From: Lates calcarifer | Taxonomy: Eukaryota > Chordata > Actinopteri > Centropomidae | Direction: 5' to 3' | Length of the DNA: 64,000 bases | Assembly (NCBI RefSeq): GCF_001640805.2 | Contig: NC_066833.1 | Coordinates: forward strand, 4,674,960 to 4,738,959 | Shown here: in pieces, positions 23,550-35,519 of the stretch | Position numbering within the stretch: the first letter of the stretch is position 1 | Layout: each line of letters opens with the position of its first letter | Notes under the pieces: model-generated | What the model saw: the letters and a program-made list of their open reading frames with translations, nothing else | Told to the model about the DNA's origin: nothing | Databases searched by the model: none | Position numbers and translations under genes: made by a program

Positions 23550-26500
23550 AGTATAGTACACTTTCTTGAACCAAAGGCCAGAGGAACAGGTAGTACATTT
23601 GAAGACTGAAAGGGAGACAGAAACAAATGAACCAAGAGAGAAAGAGAGAGTTGCATGGTTGTCCATCCTTAACTTGAACTGCAGGAGTCCATGTAGTGCT
23701 GATATGATGTATGAGACTCCCTCTGTCTGCCCATGCCAGCTCTATAGGAGGCAGTTTCATCTCTCTCTGCAGGGAGCACCAGATTTATGGAGCTGAAACA
23801 GTGCGCCTGTGTATATGCTTTTCTAAAACTTGCCAATCTGCACCCAACAAGGAAGGTTAATAATTAAAAAGCGAACAAAGCAAGCTCAAAATGCACAAGG
23901 AAATCAAGTTAATAAAACACAAAAGGAGAACAGGAATGAATGCTTCCCCTCCTCTTTCTTCTCTCCCTATTCTTATATTTGAGATTCAGATCTTAAAGCA
24001 TAAATCAACCAGCAAACACCTGAATGAAGCAGTGACTGAAATGTGTGATGGAAATATGAAAGCGTAACAGTTAAGTTGACAAAACTGCATCTGACAGGGT
24101 AGTCTAGTTTGGGGTTTTCCCACACAGACACACACTCTCTTACACATCCACACTCTCCTCTGTTTATGGACAGCAGGTCTTCCTCCTCCTGTTTCCTCTG
24201 TCTTCCAGCTTGCCTGCCTCCTGCTGCTTAGTCGTAAACTCACATAATATGTTTAGCATGCTCAGCGATCATCTCACTACCGCTGCTCAAGGCTGCTTGC
24301 TGTTGTCATATCAGCACAGCGAGGCCATTAGGGCCATCACGGGATAAAGTATCTGTACTGAAATGTTAGGAAAGCCAGGTGGTTTCTGATTTCATTACAT
24401 GCTTTTATTATAGCATTTTATTCTATATCTCATGCTGTTTATCCTCTCTCAGATTTCCTGTGACTGAAACTCTACTGTAGATGCATTAATTTATACTTAC
24501 ATACATTTAACTGGTGTTCATGAGGCAGAATTAATCATAGTGGTTGTGGTCTTAAACCTCATGATGTATATACATTTTTAGTACTACATATACTATGTAA
24601 CAACTCCAAAGCTGCCTTACCCAGACATATAAAAATAGAAGCAACCTGTCAACACAGTATAGCCTGTATTCACTCCTCACAGCAAAGCTGCAGTGAATGT
24701 AAAATTGTACGAACTTGTATTTGTACGATTGAGCAGGCTAGAAAGCTGACAGCTACTATATTTAAAATTGGAAATTCAGCTAAGTTAACTAGCAAACCTA
24801 GACTCCCTAGTATGACTAGATTACTTTTTTTCTTTCAGGATGAACTCTGCACTTTATTAGACTACCTCTCTCGTCCCGTTCAGTACACTTCAGGCTTACT
24901 TTACCAAAAAAAAGTTTCCTGGATTTTTGATGTTTAACTCAGCCAATGAGATTTTCTGCAGCTCTGCCTCTGAGACTGGACTAAAGCTTGAATCTGTGCA
25001 TAAATGAAATTCAATCTGCTGCACACATACTGTACATGCACATGCCAGCTGGAGTCAGGGACAGTTGGGCAGACAAATAGACTTCCCAGTACTAAACCTG
25101 AAGAAAGCCTCAGAGAATAAATCTCATAGAATATATAATGCTTATACACAGGAGAGCAATCAAAAAATGGCCCTCCTTCCAACTGACTCTCCCTCCATCT
25201 CTCTCTCTTGTTCTCTTTTTTAGCTCTTATCATTTCCTCGCCAAACCTCACTGGATGCAACTGCCATAGATCAAACCCAGCATGACTCTGGGAAACGGTT
25301 CAATTCCAGATTCACCCGCCTCTACAGCAAATAATGATCTGATCAGGTTTAAGGTTTAGTATGAAACCCGTGCATAACTTGCTCCATGTGGTGTGTGTGA
25401 AACTAACCCATATGTGTGGGTAGGCTTACAGTAAGAGATGATCAACAATGCCAAATGTTTCTTCTGAAACTCTGGATTTTCCATCACATTGTATCCTGTA
25501 TGTCTTTTTCCTGCAGTGGACAGATACAGTAGTGACTACCTCGCCATTTACAACTCTTTTAAAGCGTGAGACATAGGGTGACTTATTCTCTACAGACATA
25601 CCTTATACTTTACAGTACTTGCAAATAATTCTTGTAGTATTTTTTTAGCCTGCTGGGAGAACCAGATGGATGAGATGTGCAACTCCAGGCAACACACTGA
25701 ATGTCAGAAAGATCAATAGTAAGAATGCACTTAATCAGTGGGTTTGCATGTTTTACCCTATCAACTGGAACTCTCATTATTTATATTTTATTCCTTACTG
25801 TTTTATAAAGCATAGATTCATTTCTTATCTTGCAGAGTTATTTTTTTTTTTTACTAATTTTAGTATAGTCTGACAGTCATCTTGTGAGGACTAATGAATG
25901 ATTTAAAATGATCATCCTTCACATCATCATTGCATAGCTATGAGCATGTACTCCCTATGTTGGCCTTGAAGTGCAAGACACAACTACATTTCAGAATAGA
26001 GAGTATTTGTAAAGACAAAACAAACAGTAATACTTTGACCATGGGAGCTCACGGCTGTCAATCAATACATGAACATGCTTCTGGTTGGCTACTCCTCTCA
26101 CACTGTGGCTTCAAGCTAGCTGCTGGAAGATGTTGCTATGGCTGACTCACAGCCTAGCAAGCTCCTGATTCCTGTATTAGCTGAGCTAATGAACATGACG
26201 AGGATGTAGCTGAAGTGCTAAGCAGAGTGCAACGTAGCAGGGAGTGGGACGGGTGGAAGGAGTGGAGCAGTTTGCTCTCAAGTCTTATGCAAACGTTAAT
26301 TTCATTTCCAGAACTTGCATATTATAGCTTTTTTTTGTAAAAGGACCAATGTGTGATTTAGAGGCATCTAGTGATGAGAATGGAAATTGCAATCAACTGA
26401 ATAGTTGTACCACACCCCTTCCTTTCCAAGCATTTTGGAGAATCTTTGGTGGCCACTGGGTTACTAAATGGTATCAACTACCACATCAACTTGTCTGTCA

Positions 26501-27030
26501 AGTGAAGAGGTTCATTTATATAGCTATTTATTTAGCTGTTAGGCTGTATAACTATAGGTAATAGCTGATGTGTACTTTCTCCTCTCTGCCTCTTCATCTT
26601 CTTTTTTTCAACATAAACTTGGAAACATGGTGGTGCAACATGGTGGACTCTGAAGAAGAGGATCTGCTCCCCCTGTAGATATAAATGGCTCATTCTAACC
26701 AAACGAAAACACAACGATTATTTCTTTTAGGTGATTGTACACTGATAAAAAAACATACTCATATATTACAATCCATTTCAGCATTTTCTGTTAGTATTGT
26801 CCAACTTGTTTTCTGTTTTCTTAATTTGTTGAAAATGTTGTGTTTTGCACTTCTGGGCCAACAAAGTTACTGTATTTGTGCAGCAAGAGGGCAAGAGCAG
26901 CAAGGCATGGACTTATGAAATTCTCATAATCCTCTTTGTGATTTATATCCATACTTATATCTATTACCTGGGTTTGACATGACAGCTTATTTTATGAGTT
27001 AATTGCTTTTTGGCAGCAAATTGTGACATT
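23550..27030. other. Gene-free region
   Basis: Mostly unique AT-rich DNA. A small unique block at about 24240-24370 (CTCAGCGATCATCTCACTAC, CAGCGAGGCCATTAGGGCC) has a regulatory look. No gene or repeat family recognised. Confidence 0.5.
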
Positions 27031-27035
27031 TCAGA

Positions 27036-27570
27036 TACAACACTGTGCATGTGTGTGTGTGCAATGTTTTAGGCAGTTTTAGGCACTAATGGGAAAGTGA
27101 GGATGTTGTCAAAAATTATTCCATGATTAATTTTTATTCATCAGTTAACCTCACGTGAAGTGCAGTAAGCAGAAAAAACCTAAATCAGATCAGTCTCCTA
27201 TGATCTCCCTCCCTCCTCCCCACTTTGCCTATAAATCAGCTCCAGTTCTCCTCTTAGGTAGTGTGTTCCAGCATCTTGGAGAAGTTGCCTTACTTCCTCT
27301 GTGGATTGAGGCTGTCTCAGTGTCTTCTGTCTCTTCATGTAATCTCAGACTGACTCCATGATGTTGAGATCAGGGTTCTGTGGGTTCAGCCCATCTGTTG
27401 TAGGACTCCTTGTTCTTCTTGTATCTGAAGATAGTTCTTTGTGACTCTGATTGTGTATTTGGACTCACTGTCCTGCTGCAGAAATTATCTGGGACTGATC
27501 AGACACCTCCCTGATGGTGCTGATGAAGAGTAAAACATCTAAGTGCCTAAAACATTTGCACAGTACTGTA
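27036..27570 (-). mobile_element. Decayed Tc1-type DNA transposon with terminal inverted repeats
   Basis: The right end reads TGCCTAAAACATTTGCACAG then TACTGTA; the left end reads TACAACACTGTGCA, a short TG run, then ATGTTTTAGGCA. These are inverted copies, the left one split by a small TG microsatellite, and both abut TA as expected for Tc1 target sites. The interior on the minus strand retains a transposase ghost: QQDSESKYT then KNYLQIQEEQGVLQQM, corresponding to the usual QQDNDPKHTS...LQQM region, with stops downstream. About 535 bp, so internally deleted and non-autonomous. Confidence 0.7.
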
Positions 27571-27574
27571 TGTC

Positions 27575-28660
27575 TGCAAGCATACTGCGTTGTGTGTTAT
27601 TGTTAGTTAAGATTCTAAGCCAATGGAATCAGTATTAGTATAATTTTCTGTATTTCCCATTTCTGAAGCAGGAAACTATCTGTCTACATACCACTACAGA
27701 AAGTCTCAAACAAGCACAAAGAATTATTAGTGAAAACTTTTCATCTCAGGTCTGGTTGTATAACCCTCATGAAGGGGCCCGGCATCTTCTCTCCATTCAT
27801 CAACCTTCACCTCCGGAGCACATCACAGAGAGACAGGGCAGTTGTGGCCCAGTGGGGTCAGAGATATACTGCCCTATGTATCCCGATAGTCAGACAGCTT
27901 CCGCCTCTGACATACACACTGGCCTTTAGGGGCCTGAGGCCAGTTGGGAAAACTATGGAGACTCTCACACAAGAGGAGGATTAGGAGGGGAACCTTTCAG
28001 GAGTTTGACATAAAAGAAGAAGCTTTTAAACTGTCCTACATACATACTACTTATAAGGGATTTTATAAACATATAAATAAATGCAGTGTTTAATATATTT
28101 ATGTTCTTCTAGGTGCTGAAATAAATATTAATTTTAACTTGTAGTATAGCAACAGTTTAGATTAAACAATCAATACACATCTCAATATTTATTTTGGGTC
28201 ACCATTTTTTATTTCATATTTTCCTTTTTTTCTAACAGTAAGATCTATGACACCTCTTCCCTGTGCTGACAGTTATACATCTCTAATACATGAGTGAAAA
28301 ATGCAGACTTTGATCAGTTTGTCAACTTTTATTTTTATTTTTACTAGTTAGTTTTACACAGTGGTAGATCAATGCAGAGAAATTACAACAAATCAGTGAT
28401 GGTTAACAAACAGGGAAAACAGTTTTACAGTTCCACAGGCACTTCCTTAAAATTGTACTTCATTAAACAACACAATGTTTCCACTCCTCAGTATTTTATT
28501 TCTCACTAAATTACTTGCAGGAGATGAACACAATGGTGGTGAGCCCTAAGGAGCTTTGTGGACTTGATTAATGGATTAGTTTAGAAGCTGAAGTTAACTT
28601 TAGTATCTCAATGAAAAACACAAAGAGATTCTGGATTCTGGCAATGTAGTGTTTTCACTT
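27575..28660. other. Gene-free region downstream of the ZPLD1-like gene
   Basis: AT-rich. A GC-richer stretch at 27760-28000 lacks splice sites. Nothing else identified. Confidence 0.5.
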
Positions 28661-28667
28661 CAGTAGC

Positions 28668-28673
28668 TTTATT
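28668..28673 (-). terminator. Candidate polyadenylation signal AATAAA
   Basis: TTTATT on the plus strand gives AATAAA on the coding strand of the ZPLD1-like gene, about 460 nt past its stop codon. It is the first canonical hexamer I see downstream. An ATTAAA variant lies earlier, at 28883-28888. Only transcript ends would decide which is used. Confidence 0.3.
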
Positions 28674-29131
28674 TGATCAAAAGCAAAGAGAGGAATTCAA
28701 TAAATTAGACATAATACTTAACTTTCAAAATATTCCACACATAAAGACTGGCATTTCTGTGATGTTTCATGATATCTTCCCTCCAGTTACCATTTCCTCT
28801 GTCTATTTTTTTTTCAAAGCTTATAAAGTGCAGACATGCATAACACTTATAGCTTTTCTTTGTCCATTTAGGGAATAAGGAATTTAATTTCACCAGCTAA
28901 ATCTACTGAATCCTCTAAAGATGTGCCATTCTCCCAACTATCTTTCCAGGACTGATACATGCTTAGGGCTAATGTAACAGACATAAAGATCTCCCAACAG
29001 ATGCATTGATGAGCTGAGCCCAGTCCTCCACCAGAAAATTTAAATGAGAAAGCAGATACAGTACACCTCACAAAATGTTAGGCCCATAGGCCTGAGGCCA
29101 GTATTCTGCATTTCAGCTCATGGATGCCACC

Positions 29132-30298
29132 TTAGTTCCTGAGCCTTTTGTAAAAAATGGCTGCAACACTAAGGGCAACAAAACAAGCAAAAGCGAGGAT
29201 GCCAACAGCCACACCAAGCCCAACAGTAGAGTCATCTTTTTTTTCTTTGGCAACAAGGGGCTTCTCTTTGGACTCTGTAGTCTCAGCTTTGGTGATGATC
29301 TCTGGAGAGGTGAGGGTGTAAGTTTCAGTTATGTCCACTGCAGGTGTGTCCAGGGCATTCCTCTTTCTCCTGTTGGTGCACTGCTTAAATGTGCTGCAGG
29401 TGCTCTTCTCACACAGCCGGGTGATGCAGTGAAGGAAGTAGGTAGACACAGTCTCATTCTGCTGCTCAATGAAGCGAAAGGCTGGGAAGTGGAAGCGGGC
29501 AGTCTGGCTGTCTCCATTCTCAATCATGGTGGTGAATCGATCCTTGGAGCAGGGGACAAACAGGTTGAAGAAGCTGGAATTAGAGGGCAATGGGGAGAGG
29601 GAGGCATAGCACCGGTCAAGCAAGACATGGTACTGGCCTGTCAAGTTAGTTGCTTTGACCTCGACGTACACACTGGTCCTCAGTTCAATCCCCAGCTGTG
29701 GAATGACCATCGGTTGGGTGTAGTTGATATCAGTGAACAGCTCCATGCTCAAGGTGCTGATGAAACTCCCATTGTTGTCCTTGATTGCAATGGAGGAAGC
29801 CGACACATCAACCTGGGTGTTGTTGATCAGATATTCTAAGGGATAGGCGCAGGAGTAGTAGTACTTCAGCTCAGCATTGTAAGTGATTGTGCCTGTTGTG
29901 GGATCAATGGACCGAACAATGCCGCTGATGTTGACTGTCTGGATGTTGGAAAAGTCAGAGAATATGCCTGTCCCAGCAGAACTGATGGTCCTGAATACAC
30001 TTCCACAGGCGTGGGTCATATTTAGGGGGAAATTAAAGCGAGCAACAGGTGGAGTCACAGATTCATCAAGGGTTGCTCTACAGGCTGGGTCCATCTGATG
30101 GTTCAGGATCAGTAGAGTCTCGTTGTAGCCAGTGTACATGACGGGGCAGATTTCGATTGCCAGAGCAATGGATGTAGTACCACACTCCACTGCGATGTCA
30201 TTGACCTTTGGCCGTCTTGCTTCTGTTCCACACTCACTCAGCATCAGCTGACTACTTCTGACTATTAAGGAGAGTAAAAATAATAGAATCTTCATCAT
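29132..30298 (-). CDS. ZPLD1-like zona pellucida domain membrane protein, single exon
   Basis: Encodes 388 residues that I recognise as a relative of zona pellucida-like domain-containing protein 1 (ZPLD1), an extracellular filament-forming ZP protein; no enzymatic role is expected. Visible in order: hydrophobic signal peptide (about residues 1-17); ZP-N part with Cys39, 51, 73 and 98; a family-typical CAYPLEYLINNTQ stretch from Cys150; ZP-C part with Cys230, 250, 291, 296, 301 and 307; furin-type RRKR at 310-313; membrane helix about 358-380 and a short basic tail. N-glycosylation sequons lie at residues 59, 93, 123, 159, 176, 192, 218, 240 and 281. Length is close to mammalian ZPLD1 (about 415). 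The start is the first of two adjacent ATGs, with A at -3 and an in-frame TGA three codons upstream. The frame is intact with no intron, whereas mammalian ZPLD1 is multi-exon, so a retrocopy or an intronless fish paralogue is inferred. The exact orthologue is unresolved. Confidence 0.93.
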   Translation of the reverse strand: MMKILLFLLSLIVRSSQLMLSECGTEARRPKVNDIAVECGTTSIALAIEICPVMYTGYNETLLILNHQMDPACRATLDESVTPPVARFNFPLNMTHACGSVFRTISSAGTGIFSDFSNIQTVNISGIVRSIDPTTGTITYNAELKYYYSCAYPLEYLINNTQVDVSASSIAIKDNNGSFISTLSMELFTDINYTQPMVIPQLGIELRTSVYVEVKATNLTGQYHVLLDRCYASLSPLPSNSSFFNLFVPCSKDRFTTMIENGDSQTARFHFPAFRFIEQQNETVSTYFLHCITRLCEKSTCSTFKQCTNRRKRNALDTPAVDITETYTLTSPEIITKAETTESKEKPLVAKEKKDDSTVGLGVAVGILAFACFVALSVAAIFYKRLRN

Positions 30299-30406
30299 TA
30301 TTCTTCAGCTTTGCTTTGGATTTCTCTCTTTTAAAATCTTGATTCTGCTGCTGAAGGCTTGTAGATCTTCTCAGTTTGTTTGAGGGTTAGGGTTGTGTTC
30401 AGGGGT

Positions 30407-30415
30407 CTTTTATAG
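30407..30415 (-). promoter_or_regulatory. TATA box of the ZPLD1-like gene
   Basis: Read on the minus strand the sequence is CTATAAAAG, a near-consensus TATA box about 110 bp upstream of the ATG. Transcription would then start near 30380, leaving a 5' untranslated leader of about 80 nt without an intron. Together with the upstream CCAAT box it supports a live promoter directly in front of the single-exon gene. Confidence 0.65.
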
Positions 30416-30433
30416 GTAAGTGTGTCCTCTGGG

Positions 30434-30438
30434 ATTGG
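30434..30438 (-). promoter_or_regulatory. CCAAT box of the ZPLD1-like gene
   Basis: ATTGG on the plus strand reads CCAAT on the coding strand. It lies 18 bp upstream of the TATA box. The order and orientation fit a proximal promoter, although a CCAAT this short can arise by chance. Confidence 0.45.
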
Positions 30439-31078
30439 TCCAAAACAAGGACAGGTACCTTGCTATTTGTGCACAACTGCATTGTATTAAGTAGGAGACC
30501 ATATCCTAAGGGCAATATCTGAAACTTGAAACATCTAACTGCCTTGAAATACAGTGACAATGGCCTTGTTCCTTTGTTGAGTATGCTTTAAAATATGGAC
30601 ATGTCCCCTATTACTAAGCCCTCCATGAAGTAAGTGAACATAACACTGAGAAAAGCACACGATGCTATGAAGGTTCTTCTATCCGGTTTGAGCCCCCACA
30701 GCTTCAATAATGACCTAGTTGGGATCCAGTAGAGCAGGCAGTGACCTGCTGGATCACTGTGTTCCTTATTTGTCCTGATATTATTAATAATATCCCTAAA
30801 CAACATATAGAGGGAGGACAAATTGTAGTTAAATCAGACATCCTCTGTGTGAAAACTGACAGTACTTCAGAGTGGTAACTCAAAAGTTGGACTCAAATCA
30901 CAGTGAGGAGATTGTGAGATACATAAAGGGAAAGGAAAGGAAATGAGCCAAAACACATAACTGTTTTTCATTTTTCACCTTTTTCTCTAATCTATTTGTC
31001 GAATTCTGGATGGTTTTCTGCATCATGTGAAACTCACAGTGTAATTTATTTTATTCAAGAAAACAATCTGACAAAAGG

Positions 31079-31102
31079 ATAATAATAATAATAATAATAA
31101 TA
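31079..31102. repeat. (ATA)n trinucleotide run
   Basis: About eight ATA/AAT units upstream of the ZPLD1-like promoter. Confidence 0.9.
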
Positions 31103-32869
31103 GTACTAATAATGCAACTTAAGAAATAAGAAATCCAGTGGCTTTGGTTGCACTTTGGCTCACTCTTTGTTTTACTCAGTGTATGTATACAGTACCTCTT
31201 AACCATTATTTTGGTTTTTGTGGTTAAAAATACCGTAGTCCTGGTTAAACACTGTGGAATGTTCAAACAACAGTATCCACTGTGCATAGGAGGGGGATAG
31301 GGCAGATTTTGGCCTCATATTAGTTTCACATATGGGAGGTGCATCAGCCTATTATTTGTTGAACAGAATATATTGGTCAGCTATTGTTACTAGTGTATAT
31401 TCAGAGGCTAGTGATGAAAGGAAAAAATGATCCAGCAGTGTATTAACTGAGGTAACAGGATCTAAGCAGTGTCAGTGGAGACAAAGATAGTAATTCTAAC
31501 TGAATGAGTCATGACAGAGAGCAGGCAGGGCTTCAATGGGACTGCAGTGAAGTATACAAATAAATGAAACATATATAAACAAACCAGAATAGACCAAACT
31601 ATAGACAGAAAGAACTAAAGCCAATACATAACCTCTAGACATCACAAAGATGTTAAAGGACAGAGGAGCTCACTCACATTACACTCTAATTCTCAAGGAA
31701 CAACCTTTTTGTCTCATGACACTAATTAACCCAAAACTCCACAAGCAACTTGGCATTTTAACAGAATAAATGAGTGTAAACAGTGTTGCAACTTGTGTGG
31801 TTCATGCAAGGGGTTTGTTTTTAACTGCTGAACTTAATGAAGGGAGCAAAGGATCAGCACACTCAGGGTTTCCCTAACCCTAACTGTTGTAAACACCAGT
31901 GTACTTGGTACTATCATCTCACCATTGGGCATTACACAAACAAATACAACAAAATAACCCACTAAAACATCTTTTTTAGAACACTACACCTCTGGCTTCC
32001 TGACTATTATATAATTAAAAATAATTTCCTGACATACTGTACCACTGTTGACTGCAACGTGGTCTGCGCTTCCCATACTCAGATGGGTGGAGCAGACTTC
32101 CCGTTCCTTCCAAATAACTACAAATTGTCAGGTCAAGAATATAGTGAAAACCAAATGTATGCCAGGTTATAACTTTGTTCAGAGTTCAGTGACATGGTGG
32201 TTATAGGTGAGGGAAAAAAAAGCTAGTTGAAAGATAAGTAGGCTGATGATGCATTGGGTTTAGACTGAACACACAGAAACCAGCACGCATGTCATTCACC
32301 ACTTGTTGCATTAGTCCTTGCACAAATTCTTCATTATGACCCGGTTATTTAAGGTTCCCACTATAATAGGATACTGTCTGCCTTTATGTAAGTACAGCAG
32401 AAGACACTGATAGGATACCACAAACCTAGATAACTAGCACAGATTCCAAATGGGTGAGTGAGGTTGACAGTTCCAGTTTGACTCTCTGTACCAGATGGTG
32501 CATGTTTGGACTTTTATGACATTTTGGTCATAAATATAGCAACAGTTCACTTGTTGTCCTATTATTGTAAAACATACTAGTTGAGTTTGTCTTAAATGGA
32601 GCATTATGAACCTTATAAGGCAAACAACAACAGACATACAATACATGAGAAAAAGGGAAAAACATAAAAAGTGAAATAAACCATAAATACAAAATAATTA
32701 CACAATTTGTCAAATTATAAAATAAGTACATTTGCACTGGTCTGCAGTACAAAATGTAATTTGAATAATAACTCATTCCTTCTTCTTGTTGTCGTTCATT
32801 AATGATACCTTTTGTCTGTGGTGTTGACATAAAGCAGGAAGTGAGAGGAGGAACAACAAACAGACTATG

Positions 32870-33225
32870 TCAAAGTCCCGCAGTGAATTTACTGGAGTAC
32901 AGAGATGGTGTTTTGGGGGATGATGAGGGTCACAAGGGCAGTGAGGGAGGGTCACCTGCTCTCCTGCTTGCTCACCTCCGCTCCGGCTGTGCCGTTAAAG
33001 CGCCCCAACCTGTGATTAATGGTCAGAGGCTCCAAATCAACCGGAGGGTCTGTAGCGTTGAGAAGTCGCAGAGGCGGAAAGAGAAAAACGAGGTGGGAAT
33101 TCTGTATGGGGGAGAAATACAACCTTCTGTCTCTCTTTTACTGCGGAGGTCACGACCAAATGGCCCTCTGTTATGTTTGAGCCTTATGGGTTATTTTGTC
33201 TAGCGGCTAGACACAGTGAGGTGAT
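32870..33225. promoter_or_regulatory. Candidate conserved non-coding block
   Basis: A unique, GC-balanced island within AT-rich DNA, with CCTGTGATTAATGGTCAGAG, CTCCAAATCAACCGG, GGAGGTCACGACCAAATGG and TTATTTTGTCTAGCGG. The 133-codon plus frame ends without splice signals, and I do not accept it as a gene. Confidence 0.25.
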
Positions 33226-35519
33226 GATAGCTTCTGAGACAGAGGAAATGATGTGATGTGATGTTCTATCAGCAAGACTATACAGAGAACACAACCTGAG
33301 TGTTAATCTGTCGCTCTGACCAGAGTCTCTACTTATTGAATCATTGTCTGAGCTGTTACAGGATATAAGTCAAGTCTCAAACAGTCACAGCCACTTTAAA
33401 TGTCTCCCATGGTGCATTTGTCCTACAACTGTCTGAAATCAATACAGCTGAAAATAGATTTTGTGACTATACATTTTTTCAGTATATGTTTATTAGCTAA
33501 CCATTGCACCCATTACTTATAGTGAATGTGCTCATTACTTTCTTTCCAACCTTGTGAAATAAGTAGGTGGTTTAAATAGTCACTTTTTAAAACCAGGCCT
33601 AGTATTTTAATCTGTGTGTTTCATGTTTCGAAAACATGCAACAACAGCATTACTTGACTGAGTTGTTCCCTGTTGTGCTAAATGCGATGACTGTTGCTCT
33701 GTTTTTAGGTGTTACATCAAGCTTTCTTTTTTCTTCATTCTTATCTATCTATCTACATATGTACATGCCTACATAATGTTTCTATGAGCAGGGCAAGGGT
33801 AGCACATTTCCATATGTTCTGTTTTGTTTGCTTTTATTTTTCTTAAATGAACAAGACATAGTCCTCATATTCAAACACCCAAGCTGTGTTAAGGGCCTGT
33901 CTGGTGTGTTCTAATAATTTGTTATTATTACAAGGTCAGAACTTGAGACTTTGACACCCTACATGAAATCCAAATGAAGTTTCAAGTTGTCATTTCTTTA
34001 GTTTAAGAACAACATGTGGGAATTTGCCTTTAACTCACGAGAAATGAAAGTCCCAGGAGGGCAAGTTTACATTTACAAAAAAGATTTGGTGTATGGCACA
34101 AACACACATACATGAACCTTCTCCTAAACACAAGCAAACACACCACACCTCTCCTCCCTGTGTATAGCTCTGTGCTAATTGAAAGGTCATCTGTTTCATT
34201 CTTTTTTCGGCTGTTTCCTCCTCTGCCGGCTGACTGCTGCTCTACCATTATAGCCACTGACCTGGTTCACACCAGATAATATATCACCCTGTAAAGCAAG
34301 CCGCCATAGAAGTCAACCCAACACCCGATTGTTATGCTAAGGAAATTAAATGTCACATATGAAAAGTGTTAATGCCCAAAGGTACAACATGTTGCAAGTT
34401 TAACAGCACAGCACGCTGGAAAATACAGTTATGTGGAAAAATAACATAAAAGAATAAAAAGAAATGAGTAGTTATGTGATGTTCCCAGGTTGTTGCTGTA
34501 AAGAGTTGGTTGATAGGGTCACTGTGGATTTCTTTGCAGAGAAGAAGCTTGTATGACCACACATCTGAGATGAAGATTATGTAGCAGTAATACACCTTAG
34601 AGTCACATCCAAGTTTTTTTCCACACTCTGGAGGGTGTGCCAGTGTTCATAAAGTTAAGCTGTAAGGTCAGTAATCGAGACCGCAGCCTCCTGAGCACTG
34701 AAATAGACCTTTTATTTTCTATGGATACACCATAAAATAAACGAGGTCAAGACAGAAGTGACAATACAGTCAACTTTTCTCAGTGGTAACTTGAGACCTC
34801 GTCGACCTCTGTGCTGAAACCAGAACTCCTTTCACTCCAGCTAAGAGGAATGAATGTAACACAGTCTTAAGCAGCGTTACTGCAAAAAGCCAGCACCACT
34901 ACAAGATAGTGAATTTCAAATCCATGAAGGAGAAGTTAATAACTGCTTAATGTTGTTCATCATCAGTCACTCTTTGTGTTTCCTGCTGGGTTTTGTGTTG
35001 TAGTTGGAAAGTAAACCTCCAGGATCTGCATACATCCTCTTTTGTTCTGTAATCAAACATCGGATGGGGGTAACAAGTAGGGTTATAAGTTCATGGATAA
35101 AGTACATGAATATAATCACACATGTCCATGCATTAATCAGCACCAAACTGATGAGCAAAGAAAAAAAAAATACAAAGAAGAAGAAATAAGAGCTCCCTAC
35201 CACCCCACCCACCTAAGAACTGAATAAATGCCCCCCACCTCTCATATTCCCCCCTTTGGCTCCTCCAACCGCACCCACCCTGAACTTTATGTACACAGAG
35301 AACACTTAAATCAAGGATTTTATTAGAGTAATCTCTTGTTTCCAGGTTTTCTGTTTTTGCCTGGTGCATGTTGGCAGCCCAGTGTTCCATACTCACTATG
35401 TCCATGAAGATCTTAGTATATTGACAGAATGAGGAGTTTTCCATCTACGAGCTTGTTAGTCGCTCTGCAGCTGTAAGGCCAGCTAGCCAGAGACGTCTCT
35501 GCTCAACGCAGAGTTTCAA

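Larger units (their letters stand above)
30440..35515. other. Gene-free region upstream of the ZPLD1-like gene
   Basis: AT-rich unique DNA with an ATA run and the candidate element at 32870-33225. No distal exon of the ZPLD1-like gene was found, in keeping with a single-exon model. Confidence 0.5.

Noticed and set aside
28705..29071. Minus-strand frames after the ZP gene as possible extra exons
   Set aside because: The ZP frame already ends with a membrane helix, tail and stop; these frames look like 3' untranslated sequence.
29120..29839. 239-codon plus-strand open frame
   Set aside because: It lies antisense to the ZP-domain gene, whose protein has clear family features. The plus frame has none and is a shadow.
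32802..33203. 133-codon plus-strand frame
   Set aside because: It falls in a GC-balanced block, but I see no recognisable motif or splice sites; a non-coding element is the simpler reading.
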